From Bacteroidales bacterium (GTDB taxonomy: Bacteria > Bacteroidota > Bacteroidia > Bacteroidales > UBA932): a stretch of 38,420 nucleotides of DNA. Positions 8,248 through 16,674 of the stretch are shown in pieces (the first letter of the stretch is position 1; every line of letters starts with the position of its first letter). The stretch covers positions 1 to 38,420 of the forward strand of contig JAEDEB010000016.1 in the NCBI GenBank assembly GCA_016293535.1, written 5' to 3'. The notes beneath the pieces are model-generated. The model was not told the origin of the DNA. It made no database searches and worked only from the letters and a program-made list of their open reading frames with translations. The position numbers and the translations under genes were made by a program.

Positions 8248-8269
8248 ACTTTTCATTTCAGCCCTGCAA

Positions 8270-8617
8270 TCACTTCAGGACTATTCTTGTTACCAGATGG
8301 GTGCGCGGGTCGTCTCTGACAAACAGAGGGTCTGCGAGAGCCCTGTCGTTTACTGCCTTCATGATTTCAGGCAGTTTGAATGACAGACGGCTTCGTACCA
8401 TCGATGAACTGAGGTTGACGTACAGTATCCCGTCCCTGAAAAATCTGTTCGTGGTCCATGCTGCCGCCCCCGACACCTCATCCCAGGCATTGAATATTAT
8501 CCGGGTATTGAGTCCTGAGGTCAGACGCATCTCCTTGATGAAATCTTTCATCACCTCGTCCATTCCCTGTGGGCTCACCCTGTGTATTCTCTCGTCTTTC
8601 CTTCTTCCGCCGTACAT
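8270..8617 (-). CDS. DciA-like DUF721 protein
   Basis: A 115-residue protein of the DUF721 group that includes DciA, the ancestral loader/partner of the replicative helicase DnaB. Visible family features are an N-terminal basic stretch, the helix before FNAWDEVSG, and the strand pattern RFFRDGILYVNLSSSMVRSRLSFKLPEIMKAVN. The start is placed at the ATG at 8617, five bases after the recF stop; a TTG at 8626 overlapping the recF stop would add three residues (reading MRK if used) and is less likely. It is the last gene of the lysA-to-dciA operon. Neighbourhood with recF is common in Bacteroidota and fits a role in replication. Identity as a true helicase loader is inferred from the family. Confidence 0.85.
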   Translation of the reverse strand: MYGGRRKDERIHRVSPQGMDEVMKDFIKEMRLTSGLNTRIIFNAWDEVSGAAAWTTNRFFRDGILYVNLSSSMVRSRLSFKLPEIMKAVNDRALADPLFVRDDPRTHLVTRIVLK

Positions 8618-8622
8618 CTTTC

Positions 8623-9717
8623 TCAAAGTCTGTTGAAGCAGCCGTCCACGGTCTCGAAAAATGCACCGGATGCGCTGATGCCATCCACAGCGTTGCGTAG
8701 CCTTTCCCTGTCGCAGTCGGTGATGAATATCTGTCCGAAATCGCTGCCTGAAACCAATGAGAGCAGGTTCTTGACCCTCGAGGAGTCAAGTTTGTCAAAT
8801 ACATCGTCAAGCAGGAGCATCGGGGCGCATCCTCCGAGTGTCCTCATCAGGTCGTACTGGGCGAACTTAAGAGCCACGAGAAAGGATTTCTGCTGACCCT
8901 GCGAACCGCAGCGCCTGATGGGGTGGCCGTCCATGAGGAAGATGAAATCGTCCCTCTGGATTCCGGCTGTCGTGTATCTGAAGATCCTGTCCTTCTCCAG
9001 TCTGGATGCGAGCAGCTTCTCAAGCGGTCCGCAGCTGAGGTCGGACTCATAGCGTATCCCCACTTCCTCGTTTCCACCGGAAAGCAGGGCGTAGTACTTG
9101 CCCACAAGGGGCTCCAGTCTCTCAATGAATTCGCGTCTGGCCTCGTGGACAGGGGCGGCGTAGGAGGCGAGCTTGCAGTCGGTCACCTGCAAGAAGTCTT
9201 CCGGGAACTGCATGTCCTTGAGCATCTTGTTCCTCTGGAGCAGGAGACGGTTGTACTGCTGCATATATGCCAGATAACTCTGGTCCATCTGGGAGAGGAC
9301 AGAGTTGACGAACCTGCGCCTTTCCTCTCCCGATTCGCTTACCAGTGCCGTGTCTGCAGGGGATACGACCACCACGGGGAACTGACCTATGTGCTCGCCG
9401 AGTTTCCCGTAGGCCTTGTCGTCCCTTCTGAGTTTCTTACCTTCCTGACCGACTCCTATGGATACCTTCGTGGAAAGACCGTTCTCCAGTCTGTAGCTGC
9501 CGCAAAGGCTGAATGTGGAGGTACCGTGCCTGAAATTGAAACGGTCGGATGCGCTGAATGCGCTCTTGGTCATCGAAAGGTAGTAGATTGCATCCAGGAG
9601 GTTTGTCTTGCCTTCTCCGTTGTTGCCGCATATGCAGTTTACCTCAGGAGAGAAATCTATCTCCTGAAACACTATGTTTCTGAAATCGGCAACAGCTATT
9701 TTCTCAAGTACGGGCAT
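8623..9717 (-). CDS. recF: DNA replication/repair protein RecF
   Basis: SMC-like ATPase that acts with RecO and RecR to load RecA at single-strand gaps. The 364-residue length is normal. The N-terminal segment VLEKIAVADFRNI is followed by the Walker A GNNGEGKT (31-38) and YLSMTKSAF; the C-terminal half has CGSQGQQKSFLVALKFAQ, the ABC-type signature of the family, and Walker B MLLLDDVFDKLD with a D-loop. FITDCDRERL near the end is also typical. It starts three bases after the DUF4301 gene and stops five bases before dciA. It is not next to dnaA or dnaN, as in many bacteria, but is part of a mixed housekeeping operon. Confidence 0.97.
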   Translation of the reverse strand: MPVLEKIAVADFRNIVFQEIDFSPEVNCICGNNGEGKTNLLDAIYYLSMTKSAFSASDRFNFRHGTSTFSLCGSYRLENGLSTKVSIGVGQEGKKLRRDDKAYGKLGEHIGQFPVVVVSPADTALVSESGEERRRFVNSVLSQMDQSYLAYMQQYNRLLLQRNKMLKDMQFPEDFLQVTDCKLASYAAPVHEARREFIERLEPLVGKYYALLSGGNEEVGIRYESDLSCGPLEKLLASRLEKDRIFRYTTAGIQRDDFIFLMDGHPIRRCGSQGQQKSFLVALKFAQYDLMRTLGGCAPMLLLDDVFDKLDSSRVKNLLSLVSGSDFGQIFITDCDRERLRNAVDGISASGAFFETVDGCFNRL

Positions 9718-9720
9718 CTC

Positions 9721-11265
9721 TCAGTCAATCTGTTCCCGGTGTGCAGGGCGAAGCAGGTCGAGCACCGTCTTGACAGGGTTGAAGGTCTCGAGAGGAACCT
9801 CCACGAAGGCGGTGTTCCAGCGGCTCATGGAACCGTTCCAGAGCCCCGGCAGTTCCAGAGCCTTGAGCTCACGTCCCTGGAAGCTCTTGCTGCTGATGAA
9901 GCCTGCGTCAGCATCAACATACTCCGTCAGATCGAATTTCTCACCCTTGTAGTTCCTCAGACAGCATACGAGGTCGACAGGATTGAAGTGGGTCGCGGAT
10001 TTCAGGGCTGCCACCGCCGCAGGGTCCTCCATATTTATCTGCACGCTCTCAAGAATCTGGAGAGAGGTGCTGCCGTCCTTTTCCCTTATCACGAAAGGAC
10101 CGCCTCCGGGTTCTCCCTGGTTGCGTACCATTCCGCATACGCGTACAGGGCGGTCGAGTTTCTCCCTCAATGCCATTACCCTGGCCTTGCAGTCTCCCTT
10201 GCACGGAATGCTGATGTTCAGTTCATTGCGGAGAAATTCCTCGATGTCGTTGCAGAGACTCTGGCAAGTGTCAGTTGCATAAGGGTCGCCCAGGGTGTTG
10301 TTGTATCCCGGGATGAGAGGCATCACAGGGGCGGCTGAAACCGGGCCGCAGACTGCATCCAGTTCCTTGAGGTAGCCGGCTATCGTGTCCCTCAGCTGCA
10401 GGGCTCGGCCCATGAGAACCTTCTTCCAGAAAGCCGTCTCCGGGAGCAGGCGCATATTCGCCACATTGTCTATGTTCTTGATGGACACCAGCTCCTCCTT
10501 TACCGCGTTGAGGTTATGGATCAAAGCTCCGTGCCCGGCCGGACGGAACAGGAGACTTCCGTCATCCTTTCGGAAAGGCCTGTTGCAGCTGTCTGCTGCT
10601 ATGGTGTCGGTCGCTCTGTCCTGATAAGTGAACTCCACTTCGTACTTTACCCCGTAACGTTTCTCATAGCTTTCCCTGACTTCGGCAAGGGCCTCCTCGA
10701 ATAGTTCCCGGTGCTCGGGAGATATGGTCACCACCAGTTTGGCGGTTCCGTCTGCCGAGCGCATGTATTCCTGTGCCTCGACAAGATGTTCCGCGAGGGC
10801 GGTGCGTATTTCGCCGTCGGCGTATTTATGGAATTTGAGCACTCCCTTGGGCTTGCTTCCGTAGCCGAGACCGTCCTCCAGCAGAGTTGCGGAGAGTACG
10901 CCCTTCTCATCCTTCCCGTCGAAGAGCTCCGGCGTATAGAAAGGGAACTCGCTGATGCGTGAAACGAATTCCGTGGATTTTGGATTAGGCGCATCCAGAC
11001 CCGCGAAAAGATCCTTGAACATGCGGGACGCCGCTCCTGATGCCGGGACAAATTTGGCCTTGCCGGCAACTTCCGCTTTCTCATAGTATAAGGCAGCCTT
11101 TTCCGCTTCCTCCCGGCTCAGTACGGTTATTCCGTTGCCCGGTGTTGCAGGAGCGGCGATGTCCATCCAGGGAAATCCCGTCCTGAATCTTTCTATCTGC
11201 TTCTCTGCAATTGCGGCCGACGCTCCCCTTGAAGCAATCTGTGCCAGATCTTCTTTCGTGAACAT
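9721..11265 (-). CDS. DUF4301 protein, nucleotidyltransferase-like
   Basis: A 514-residue protein of the DUF4301 family, which is largely confined to Bacteroidota and has no established function that I know of. Two motifs suggest a GT-A-fold sugar nucleotidyltransferase: FVPASGAASRMFK at residues 72-84 resembles the N-terminal nucleotide loop, and RPAGHGALIHNLN (241-253) followed by IKNIDNVAN (262-270) resembles the P-x-GHG and N-x-DN elements of UTP-sugar pyrophosphorylases. The C-terminal half (about 340-514) has conserved Cys residues and an RNQGEPGGGPFVI segment. There is no signal peptide or TM segment. It lies between pdxB (11 bp) and recF (3 bp). The substrate is unknown and the enzymatic role is inference. 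Confidence 0.8.
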   Translation of the reverse strand: MFTKEDLAQIASRGASAAIAEKQIERFRTGFPWMDIAAPATPGNGITVLSREEAEKAALYYEKAEVAGKAKFVPASGAASRMFKDLFAGLDAPNPKSTEFVSRISEFPFYTPELFDGKDEKGVLSATLLEDGLGYGSKPKGVLKFHKYADGEIRTALAEHLVEAQEYMRSADGTAKLVVTISPEHRELFEEALAEVRESYEKRYGVKYEVEFTYQDRATDTIAADSCNRPFRKDDGSLLFRPAGHGALIHNLNAVKEELVSIKNIDNVANMRLLPETAFWKKVLMGRALQLRDTIAGYLKELDAVCGPVSAAPVMPLIPGYNNTLGDPYATDTCQSLCNDIEEFLRNELNISIPCKGDCKARVMALREKLDRPVRVCGMVRNQGEPGGGPFVIREKDGSTSLQILESVQINMEDPAAVAALKSATHFNPVDLVCCLRNYKGEKFDLTEYVDADAGFISSKSFQGRELKALELPGLWNGSMSRWNTAFVEVPLETFNPVKTVLDLLRPAHREQID

Positions 11266-11276
11266 TTGAAGATTAC

Positions 11277-12317
11277 TTAGTTATGTGACATGTGGTTGAA
11301 TTCCTTTCTGTAGTCATATCCCGACCTCAGGCTTTCGAACTCTCCGATACGCTCCCTCAACGCCCTGTCATCCTCCATTATGTCGTAGACTCCGGTGAGC
11401 AGAGCCCGGATTTCCTCCTGTCCGATTCCGTCGAAATTCAGGTCCACGCTCTCCTTGTCCGGATCTCCCTCAGGATAATATCCGTACAGTTCCTCTATGC
11501 CGAAGTGTCTTGCGACAGCCCTGACCGCCGCCGAACTGCCGTTCATCTTGCCTTTGAAGGTGTATCCGGCTATGTGCGGAGTGGCGATGTCAGTCATGGA
11601 GAGCAGTTCCCTGTCTATGTCGGGTTCATTGTTCCATGTGTCCAGGATTATGGCTCCGAGATGTCCCCGAGCCTGTTTCAGAGCATCATCAGAGACCACT
11701 TCGCCCCTGGAGGCGTTGATGAAAACCGCACCTTCCCTCATAAGGGAGAAGAATGAGGAATCCGCCATCCCCCTCGTTGCCGTATCGAGCCATGTGTGCA
11801 TAGTGACTATGTCCGACCCTCGCAGCAGTTCCTCGAGAGTGCAGAAGCCTTCAGGACCTTCCCTTTCGGCGCGCGGGGGATCACATCGCAGAGTCCTGAA
11901 TCCAAGCTCGGATGCCATTGTATCTATCAGACTCCCGACATTGCCTACCCCTATGATACCCAGGGTCTTGCCCTTCAGGTTAATGGACCGGCTGCTGGCA
12001 ACTGTGTAAAGCGCTGTGAAAACATATTGAAGGACACCTCCGGCGTTGCAGCCGGCAGCGTTCGCGACCTCTATGCCGTTGGCGGCGCACCATCCTGTGT
12101 CTATGTGGTCGGTTCCGATGGTTGCGCTTGCGACGATTCCGACACGGCTTCCCTGAAGCAGTTCGCGCCCGCACCTTGTGCGAGTCCTCACAATCAGCGC
12201 GTCCGAGTCGCGCACGTCGTCAGGACCAATTTCCCTGCCGTCCTTGTAGACGACCTCGGCGTACGGCTCGAACACGCCCTTCAGAAAGGGGATGTACCTG
12301 TCTGCCGTTATCTTCAT
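11277..12317 (-). CDS. pdxB: 4-phosphoerythronate dehydrogenase
   Basis: NAD-dependent oxidation of 4-phosphoerythronate in the DXP-dependent route to pyridoxal phosphate. It belongs to the D-2-hydroxyacid dehydrogenase superfamily: the Rossmann loop GVGNVG is at residues 123-128, catalytic Arg204 in NASRGE, Glu231 in NNEPDID and His248 in TPHIAGYT. The segment SATIGTDHID and the C-terminal tail after HIAGYTFKGK, with a small dimerisation domain, point to PdxB rather than SerA or a generic reductase. The 346-residue length is slightly shorter than the E. coli enzyme. It sits 15 bp after ffh and 11 bp before DUF4301 in the operon that begins with the PLP enzyme LysA. Confidence 0.9.
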   Translation of the reverse strand: MKITADRYIPFLKGVFEPYAEVVYKDGREIGPDDVRDSDALIVRTRTRCGRELLQGSRVGIVASATIGTDHIDTGWCAANGIEVANAAGCNAGGVLQYVFTALYTVASSRSINLKGKTLGIIGVGNVGSLIDTMASELGFRTLRCDPPRAEREGPEGFCTLEELLRGSDIVTMHTWLDTATRGMADSSFFSLMREGAVFINASRGEVVSDDALKQARGHLGAIILDTWNNEPDIDRELLSMTDIATPHIAGYTFKGKMNGSSAAVRAVARHFGIEELYGYYPEGDPDKESVDLNFDGIGQEEIRALLTGVYDIMEDDRALRERIGEFESLRSGYDYRKEFNHMSHN

Positions 12318-12332
12318 TTTTTTTGATGACGC

Positions 12333-13670
12333 TTATCTGCGGAAGCCTCCCATTCCTCCTCTCATCATATTCTTGAGATTGCCTCCCATTACGGATTTCA
12401 TGGCTTTGCGTGTGCCTTCGAACTGCTTCAGGAGCTTGTTCACCTCCTGGAGGTTGGTTCCCGAACCGTCGGCTATCCTCTTGCGCCTGCTACCGTTTAT
12501 TATTTCAGGATGTTCCCTCTCGGCCGGGGTCATGGACTGGATGATAGCCTCTATACCCTTGAACGCCTTGTCATTGTCTATGTCCACATCCTTGATTGCC
12601 TTTCCAACTCCCGGGATCATGGCTGCGAGATCCTTGATGTCTCCCATCTTTCTGACCTGCTGAATCTGGTTGTAGAAGTCGTTGAGGGTGAACTGGTCCT
12701 TGGCGAGTTTTTTCTTGAGTTCCCTGGCTTCCTTTTCGTCATACTGCTGCTGGGCCTTCTCCACGAGAGACACGACATCTCCCATTCCGAGTATCCTGTC
12801 CGCGATTCTGGACGGATGGAATATGTCCAGCGCCTCCAGCTTCTCTCCTGAGGATATGAACTTTATCGGCTTGCCGGTAACCGCCTTTATGGAGAGCGCG
12901 GCACCGCCTCTGGTGTCTCCGTCCATCTTGGTCAGCACGACTCCGTCGAAGTCCAGCCTGTCATTGAAAGCCTTTGCTGTTGCAACTGCATCCTGACCGG
13001 TCATGGCGTCGACCACGAAGAGGGTCTCGGCTGGTTTCAGCGTATCGTGGAGGGCGGAAATCTCGTCCATAAGTTCCTTGTCCACGGCAAGACGTCCGGC
13101 CGTGTCGACTATCACAACGGGATACCCCTCAGCCTTGGCCTTCCTCACCGCATTGCCGGCAATCGCGATAGGGTCCTTTACGCCGTCCTCGGAATAAACA
13201 GGCACAGCTATCTGCTCTCCCAGGACTTTCAACTGGTCGATTGCCGCCGGACGGAAGGTGTCGCAGGCTGCAAGGAGCACCTTCATACCCTTCCTGCTCT
13301 TGAGGTGGAGGGCGAGCTTTCCAGAGAAGGTCGTCTTACCCGAACCGTTGAGACCGGCAACAAGCACAACGGCAGGGGAACCCTTCAGATTGATGTCCGA
13401 TGCATCGCTGCCCATCAGTGCGGCAAGCTCGTCGTGTACAATCTTGACTATCATCTGCTGAGGCTTCACGGATGTGAGCACCTCGCGGCCTATGGCCTTC
13501 TGTTTCACTTCGTCGCAGAACTGCTTGGCCACCTTGTAGCTTACGTCGGCATCCAGGAGCGCGCGCCTGATGTCCTTGAGTGCCTCCGATATGTTGATTT
13601 CACTGATTTTCCCTTCGCCCTTCAGCATCTTGAAGGACCTTTCCAGTCTTTCGCTCAGGTTCTCGAACAT
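12333..13670 (-). CDS. ffh: Signal recognition particle GTPase Ffh
   Basis: Protein part of the signal recognition particle, which binds signal sequences and 4.5S RNA and delivers ribosomes to FtsY at the membrane. The N domain (about 1-90) is followed by the G domain with G1 GLNGSGKTT (106-114; the usual residue after GL is Gln, here Asn), DTFRPAA, DTAGR, and TKMDGDTRGGAALS. The M domain starts near residue 300 and ends with a Met-rich tail (MKSVMGGNLKNMMRGGMGGFRR) that forms the signal-sequence groove, with RRKRIADGSGT contacting RNA. The length of 445 is normal. It is the second gene of the lysA operon; gaps are 27 bp upstream and 15 bp downstream. Confidence 0.97.
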   Translation of the reverse strand: MFENLSERLERSFKMLKGEGKISEINISEALKDIRRALLDADVSYKVAKQFCDEVKQKAIGREVLTSVKPQQMIVKIVHDELAALMGSDASDINLKGSPAVVLVAGLNGSGKTTFSGKLALHLKSRKGMKVLLAACDTFRPAAIDQLKVLGEQIAVPVYSEDGVKDPIAIAGNAVRKAKAEGYPVVIVDTAGRLAVDKELMDEISALHDTLKPAETLFVVDAMTGQDAVATAKAFNDRLDFDGVVLTKMDGDTRGGAALSIKAVTGKPIKFISSGEKLEALDIFHPSRIADRILGMGDVVSLVEKAQQQYDEKEARELKKKLAKDQFTLNDFYNQIQQVRKMGDIKDLAAMIPGVGKAIKDVDIDNDKAFKGIEAIIQSMTPAEREHPEIINGSRRKRIADGSGTNLQEVNKLLKQFEGTRKAMKSVMGGNLKNMMRGGMGGFRR

Positions 13671-13697
13671 GTCTCTAGTATAAATTGTGAATATTAC

Positions 13698-14906
13698 TTA
13701 CAGTATGGACGGCTTCATCGTTGCGTCCCAAAGCCTGTCCGAATATACGGTCTGGGCTTCCGGACGCAGGTTGTATCGGTTGGACATGGTCTGTCCGTAT
13801 GCGCCGGCGCTGCGTATGGCAACAAGGTCGCCGCGTACGGTGACAGGGAGACGTCGTCCCTTGCCCCAGGTATCCGTGGATTCGCCCACGGGCCCTACCA
13901 CGTCGTATATGCGGTTGGCTTCAAGCAGCGGACGCTCCAGTGCCGAGATGTTGTCTATCCGGTGATATGCGCCGTAAAGTGCCGGACGTATCATGTCGTT
14001 CATACCCGCATCGAGTATCACGAAACTCTTGGCCGCAGTCTCTTTTATGAAGAGAACACTGGAATAGAGGGTTCCGCACTGTGCCACTATCGAGCGTCCC
14101 GGCTCGAGGTGGACGCTCATTCCCGGCCTGCGCTCGAGATAGCGGTCGATGGCGGACATCCATGATTCGAAGTCGGGTATCCTATGCGCGTCAGGGTCAT
14201 CGTAATCCACGCCCAGACCTCCTCCGAGGTTGACGCTCCTTACCGGAAGATTGTGGTCACGGAACCATTCTATCACCTTGTTGGCAGAGCTGCATACATC
14301 CCTGCATACCTTGCCGACGTCGGGAATCTGTGACCCGATGTGGAAATGGAGCCCTTCGAAATGGAGATTCGGACATTTCCCGAGCATCTCGACGAAACTG
14401 TCGAACTCTGTGTCCGGAAGCCCGAACTTGTTGACTTCCAGTCCGGAGGTTATATATCTGAATGTATGTGCATCGATGTTGGGGTTTACCCTCAGGCTGA
14501 TTCCCGCCTTGAGCCCGAATTTGCCGGCGATGGCGTTGAGGATGTACAGTTCATGGACGCTCTCCACATTGAAGCAGCCTATTCCCGCCTTGAGTCCGGT
14601 AAGTATTTCGCTGTCGCTCTTGCCTACTCCGGAGAACACTATCTTCTGGGCCGGGATTCCGCACTTGAGGGCGTTGGCCACTTCGCCTCCGCTGATGCAG
14701 TCGGCTCCGAAACCGGCCTGGGCCAGATAGCTGATGATGCGGGTGTCCTCATTGGCCTTGGTGGCATAATGGAGCTCGATTCCGTATTTTTCCGCCGCTT
14801 CCGTGGCTGCCTTTGCCGTTTCGGCGAGAAGGTCCATGTCGTACAGGTAGAAAGGGGTCTGAATACCTGCGAGTGCGTTGTTCATAGCAAAGTCCGTTTT
14901 TTCCAT
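13698..14906 (-). CDS. lysA: Diaminopimelate decarboxylase
   Basis: PLP enzyme that decarboxylates meso-diaminopimelate to lysine, the last step of lysine synthesis. Fold III motifs are present: TPFYLYDMDLL, the PLP lysine in LHYATKAN, GFGADCISGGE, HFHIGSQI, LGGGLGVDYDD, HLEPGRSIVAQCG, and AGMNDMIRPALYGAYH. Starts are possible at the ATG at 14906 (MEKTDFAMNNALAG, chosen) or at 14885 (MNNALAG); a TTG at 14918 is unlikely because it lies within the predicted -7 box. With the start at 14906 the mRNA would have a leader of only a few bases. It heads a six-gene operon reaching to dciA and is divergent from the AraC-type regulator. Confidence 0.95.
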   Translation of the reverse strand: MEKTDFAMNNALAGIQTPFYLYDMDLLAETAKAATEAAEKYGIELHYATKANEDTRIISYLAQAGFGADCISGGEVANALKCGIPAQKIVFSGVGKSDSEILTGLKAGIGCFNVESVHELYILNAIAGKFGLKAGISLRVNPNIDAHTFRYITSGLEVNKFGLPDTEFDSFVEMLGKCPNLHFEGLHFHIGSQIPDVGKVCRDVCSSANKVIEWFRDHNLPVRSVNLGGGLGVDYDDPDAHRIPDFESWMSAIDRYLERRPGMSVHLEPGRSIVAQCGTLYSSVLFIKETAAKSFVILDAGMNDMIRPALYGAYHRIDNISALERPLLEANRIYDVVGPVGESTDTWGKGRRLPVTVRGDLVAIRSAGAYGQTMSNRYNLRPEAQTVYSDRLWDATMKPSIL

Positions 14907-14911
14907 TACAA

Positions 14912-14943
14912 TTTGCAAATGTAGGCAATTTTCGCTAATTTTG
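14912..14943 (+). promoter_or_regulatory. Promoter of the AraC-type regulator
   Basis: TTTG (14912-14915), a 20-base spacer, then TAATTTTG (14936-14943), a full match to the Bacteroidota consensus. The leader to the ATG at 14979 would be about 30 nt. The -33 element directly abuts the -7 box of the divergent lysA promoter (14916-14923). Confidence 0.75.
14916..14923 (-). promoter_or_regulatory. Promoter -7 box of the lysA operon
   Basis: Read on the minus strand, TACATTTG followed by C, a match to TAnnTTTG. The expected -33 position holds GCTG, a weak match. The box ends nine bases before the lysA ATG at 14906. Confidence 0.55.
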
Positions 14944-14978
14944 CAGCCTATTAACGATTGGGATTCTTGACCGCCTCT

Positions 14979-16145
14979 ATGTTTGAACTGACTACTTTTT
15001 TCCAGATCACGTTCTTTGCTGCGATGGTGTGTTCGATTTGTTACGGGCTTCTGTTTCTGCTCATAACGATACCGAGCACCGAGTACTCGGCGCGTCTGCG
15101 TACCAGCAAGAATCTCATAGCGGCATGTTTTCTCGCCTGCGCCGTCACGCTGGGATTTTCCCTGACCAAGGCTGAGATGCCGGATTTCATCCGTTTTGCA
15201 TCGACCATGATGCTGGTGGTGACATCAGTGTCCGCCTCTTCCCTTTCCTATGCGCTCATAAGCCTGCTTGATGAGACGGTCTACACCAAGGAGACCTTCT
15301 ACCTGAACATGATTCTCATCGTCATTTCCTCGACGATACTGGCGAGGCTGATGCTGTTGGACAATCCCACTGCTACCCTCGTGGCAACTCTGTCCTACAT
15401 CATACTGTATGTGCTCCAATGCGGACTGCACATCTTTTTCTTCCTGAGGGTGTTCCGCAAGAGTCAGGAAAAGCTCGAGAATTACTATGATGAGGACGAA
15501 TATCACAGGATAAAGTGGATACGCTTCTGCTTCTGGATAATGATGGCCACCCAGGTCTTCGTCCTCGTATATTTCTCGATGCCCAAGAGAGTGATGGCGA
15601 TATACGCGCTCTGGTACTGCATTTTCATGCTGTATTTCAGCAGCAACTATATTTCATTCCTCAGTACCCACAAGATAATGCTCGATGCCTTCGCCCACAA
15701 TGTTCTGGACGTTAATTCCATCATAAGGAAAAGGCATTCGAAGAAGTCCGATGCCATGCGGACCAAGGCTCTTTCAGAGGCAGGGGAGGCCCGCGAGAAA
15801 GAATTCCAGGAACTGGAGAAGAACCTTCGCAAATGGTTGGAGGAGAAGCAGTACACGAAGATGGACAGGAGCAGGGAGGAGGTAGCTGCAGAGCTGAACA
15901 CTACCAAGGAACTGCTCCAGCTCTATTTCGTGCTTCGCAAGGGTGTGGATTTCCGCACCTGGAGGACCGAGGTCAGGGTAGAGGAGGCGAAACGTCTTCT
16001 TCTCGAGGACAAGAAGGCCTCAATCCTTGTCATAGCCCAGCAGTCGGGATTCAGCGACAGGTCGAATTTCCACCGCCAGTTTACAAAAATCGTCGGAGTC
16101 TCGCCCAAGGAGTGGCGTGACGCCGACGGCAAACCCGAGAAGTAA
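14979..16145 (+). CDS. Membrane-anchored AraC-family transcriptional regulator
   Basis: A 388-residue protein with an N-terminal membrane domain of about six or seven hydrophobic helices (roughly residues 5-230), a charged linker with coiled-coil character (about 240-295), and a C-terminal AraC/XylS-type double helix-turn-helix. The second HTH is clear: RVEEAKRLLLEDKKASILVI and AQQSGFSDRSNFHRQFTKIVGVSP. Such membrane-bound AraC regulators are common in Bacteroidales; the signal is unknown. The start is the ATG at 14979 (MFELTTFFQ); a TTG at 14958 is too close to the promoter. It has its own promoter divergent from lysA, so lysA or itself are possible targets, but that is only positional. It ends 13 bp from the stop of the opposing lipoprotein gene. 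Confidence 0.88.
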   Translation: MFELTTFFQITFFAAMVCSICYGLLFLLITIPSTEYSARLRTSKNLIAACFLACAVTLGFSLTKAEMPDFIRFASTMMLVVTSVSASSLSYALISLLDETVYTKETFYLNMILIVISSTILARLMLLDNPTATLVATLSYIILYVLQCGLHIFFFLRVFRKSQEKLENYYDEDEYHRIKWIRFCFWIMMATQVFVLVYFSMPKRVMAIYALWYCIFMLYFSSNYISFLSTHKIMLDAFAHNVLDVNSIIRKRHSKKSDAMRTKALSEAGEAREKEFQELEKNLRKWLEEKQYTKMDRSREEVAAELNTTKELLQLYFVLRKGVDFRTWRTEVRVEEAKRLLLEDKKASILVIAQQSGFSDRSNFHRQFTKIVGVSPKEWRDADGKPEK

Positions 16146-16158
16146 GCAAAAGGGCTGA

Positions 16159-16611
16159 TCAGTCCAGTCTTTCCAGGAAGAATATCTGGTTGTCCATAGA
16201 CTGGCACTTCTTATCCGTGATTATGTCCAGTTTCTTTGATGAGAATCTTCCTCCGTTCTCTTCCCCGTCCATGTCACACGCTTCCACAACATAACTTCCC
16301 CCCGGAATACATTGGTTGATTACGTACCAGCGCCCGTAATCGTCCGTCCATACCGTATCCCTGTCAACCGGGCTGACGTGTTCCGGGTCATCGGCCGCGT
16401 ATGAGTCCACCGTGATTCTTATGCCTTCGACAGCCTCTATGTCTGCAGCATTTCCGGATGATTTCGCATAAACGGCACCCGAGAGGCGAAACTCGCCCGG
16501 TCCTGTTTCCGGAAGCCAGTCCGCATCAAAAGCTGCCTTGCTGCATGAAATGGCGGCGGCCATCAAGGCAGCCGCCGCCATCAAACGAAATATGCAGGTT
16601 TCAGAGCTCAT
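16159..16611 (-). CDS. Small putative lipoprotein
   Basis: A 150-residue protein with a lipoprotein signal: a short positively charged start, the hydrophobic stretch LMAAAALMAAAIS and a lipobox cysteine at residue 23 (AAISC). The mature part contains a beta-rich domain with ITVDSYAADDPEH, DTVWTDDYGRWYVINQCIPGGSYVVEACDMDGEENGG, which resembles the small Ig-like/carboxypeptidase-regulatory domains of Bacteroidales lipoproteins, including the short lipoproteins found beside some radical-SAM enzymes. No such enzyme is nearby. The gene follows the GntR regulator by 63 bp, with a hairpin in between, and faces the AraC-type gene. Function is unknown. Confidence 0.75.
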   Translation of the reverse strand: MSSETCIFRLMAAAALMAAAISCSKAAFDADWLPETGPGEFRLSGAVYAKSSGNAADIEAVEGIRITVDSYAADDPEHVSPVDRDTVWTDDYGRWYVINQCIPGGSYVVEACDMDGEENGGRFSSKKLDIITDKKCQSMDNQIFFLERLD

Positions 16612-16633
16612 TCGTGTCTATAGATGCGGAATG

Positions 16634-16669
16634 CTCCGAAATCGTTGCACTGCTCCGTGTGCAATGGAG
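16634..16669 (-). repeat. Hairpin between the GntR gene and the lipoprotein gene
   Basis: CGTTGCAC (16643-16650) and GTGCAATG (16659-16666) pair around an eight-base loop, with one G-T pair. Outer CTCC (16634-16637) can pair with GGAG (16666-16669), sharing one base with the inner stem. No T-tract follows on the minus strand, so it is at best a weak terminator or processing site. Confidence 0.4.
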
Positions 16670-16674
16670 TTTTC

